Positions 63,872 to 64,000 of a DNA stretch of 64,000 nt are shown piece after piece. Each line of letters begins with the position of its first letter. Position 1 is the stretch's first letter. Made by a program: the position numbers and the translations under genes. The notes beneath the pieces were generated by a model. It was not told where the DNA came from. It did not search any database and was given only the letters and a program-made list of their open reading frames with translations. The DNA is from Peptococcaceae bacterium UBA6116 (GTDB lineage: Bacteria > Bacillota > Desulfitobacteriia > Desulfitobacteriales > Syntrophobotulaceae). The stretch is taken from the NCBI GenBank assembly GCA_002423425.1, contig DIWC01000014.1, positions 1 through 64,000 of the forward strand. The letters are read 5' to 3'.

Positions 63872-64000
63872 TTAACTGTTGAATACTAGGACTCTTCCAT
63901 CCTCCCGCACAGCGGTAAAACTTTTATCCGTTCCATTTGTACGCAGAGCGGCAAGCATATGATTAATTACTTCCTCTTGTAATACTATTTCCTCTTCGGG
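63872..64000 (-). CDS. partial hypothetical protein (right edge)
   Basis: Only the C-terminal 42 residues are in the window: acidic PEEEIVLQEEVINHML, then DKSFTAVREDGRVLVFNS and TAA. The family is not recognised. It is upstream of ymdB by 24 bases on the same strand and probably cotranscribed. Confidence 0.6.
   Translation of the reverse strand, partial: PEEEIVLQEEVINHMLAALRTNGTDKSFTAVREDGRVLVFNS

Overview
The window looks like a chromosomal segment of a spore-forming anaerobic Firmicute of the Desulfitobacterium / Dehalobacter / Desulfosporosinus / Syntrophobotulus type. The evidence is a moderately AT-rich sequence, strong AGGAGG-type ribosome sites with many TTG and GTG starts, spoVS, a rubredoxin-fused flavin reductase next to a flavodiiron protein, a hybrid-cluster protein, a YedF-type sulfur/selenium operon, bactofilins, and MenG for menaquinone. 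The genus is inference. No rRNA, tRNA or CRISPR array was seen.

Layout. 0.2-2.1 kb: hrb-fprA (O2/NO detoxification). 2.4-5.4 kb: two divergent groups of small membrane proteins, the right one a CBO0543-type pair. 5.4-6.0 kb: a Phd/RelE-like toxin-antitoxin pair. 6.3-9.8 kb: RNase J convergent with release factor 3, separated by a 102-bp inverted-repeat element. 9.9-14.6 kb: a tiny DUF805 derivative, a ferredoxin-type aldo/keto reductase, a 37-residue basic protein, and hydroxylamine reductase divergent from a Crp/Fnr regulator. 14.9-17.2 kb: a lipoprotein split by a frameshift, then an M23 peptidase-bactofilin pair. 17.5-19.2 kb: cysteine desulfurase, DUF3343 and DsrE/YedF proteins. 19.2-19.9 kb: a large noncoding RNA on the minus strand with its own promoter and terminator (OLE RNA is the best guess). 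20-26.6 kb: ahcY, pepF, a possible second structured RNA, CYTH, CorA, thrC. 26.8-38.2 kb: nucleoside kinase, nth, a PRC-barrel protein, a FAD enzyme, IS remnants, YigZ, CBS, menG, a decayed MFS gene, a ComFB-like protein, a Ski2-like helicase, a second bactofilin. 38.4-46.1 kb: recQ and a polyphosphate block (sixA, ppk, two Ppx/GppA paralogues). 46.3-50.6 kb: a Che-like signalling cluster (CBS-PAS-Hpt-ATPase kinase, two CheY, a broken CheX, a CheX-domain fusion, PilZ). 50.7-53.3 kb: UDP-glucose dehydrogenase and a glycosyltransferase. 54-64 kb: rnhA, a GNAT protein, an unknown protein, phoU, uppP, a guaB fragment, an HD protein, an aminotransferase, a PHP phosphoesterase, a dipeptidase, spoVS, a YmdB-type phosphodiesterase and a partial gene at the right edge.

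A recurring theme is gene erosion by truncation or internal in-frame deletion: the DUF805 microprotein, a FlK-like thioesterase, HAD, MFS, CheX, GuaB, the IS1182-like and possible IS1380-like remnants, and a shortened nucleoside kinase. Several remnants keep a good ribosome site, so some may still make short proteins. The most interesting unexplained items are the ~0.6-kb RNA at 19.2-19.9 kb, the RNA-like segment at 23.4-23.6 kb, and the Che/PilZ signalling cluster.
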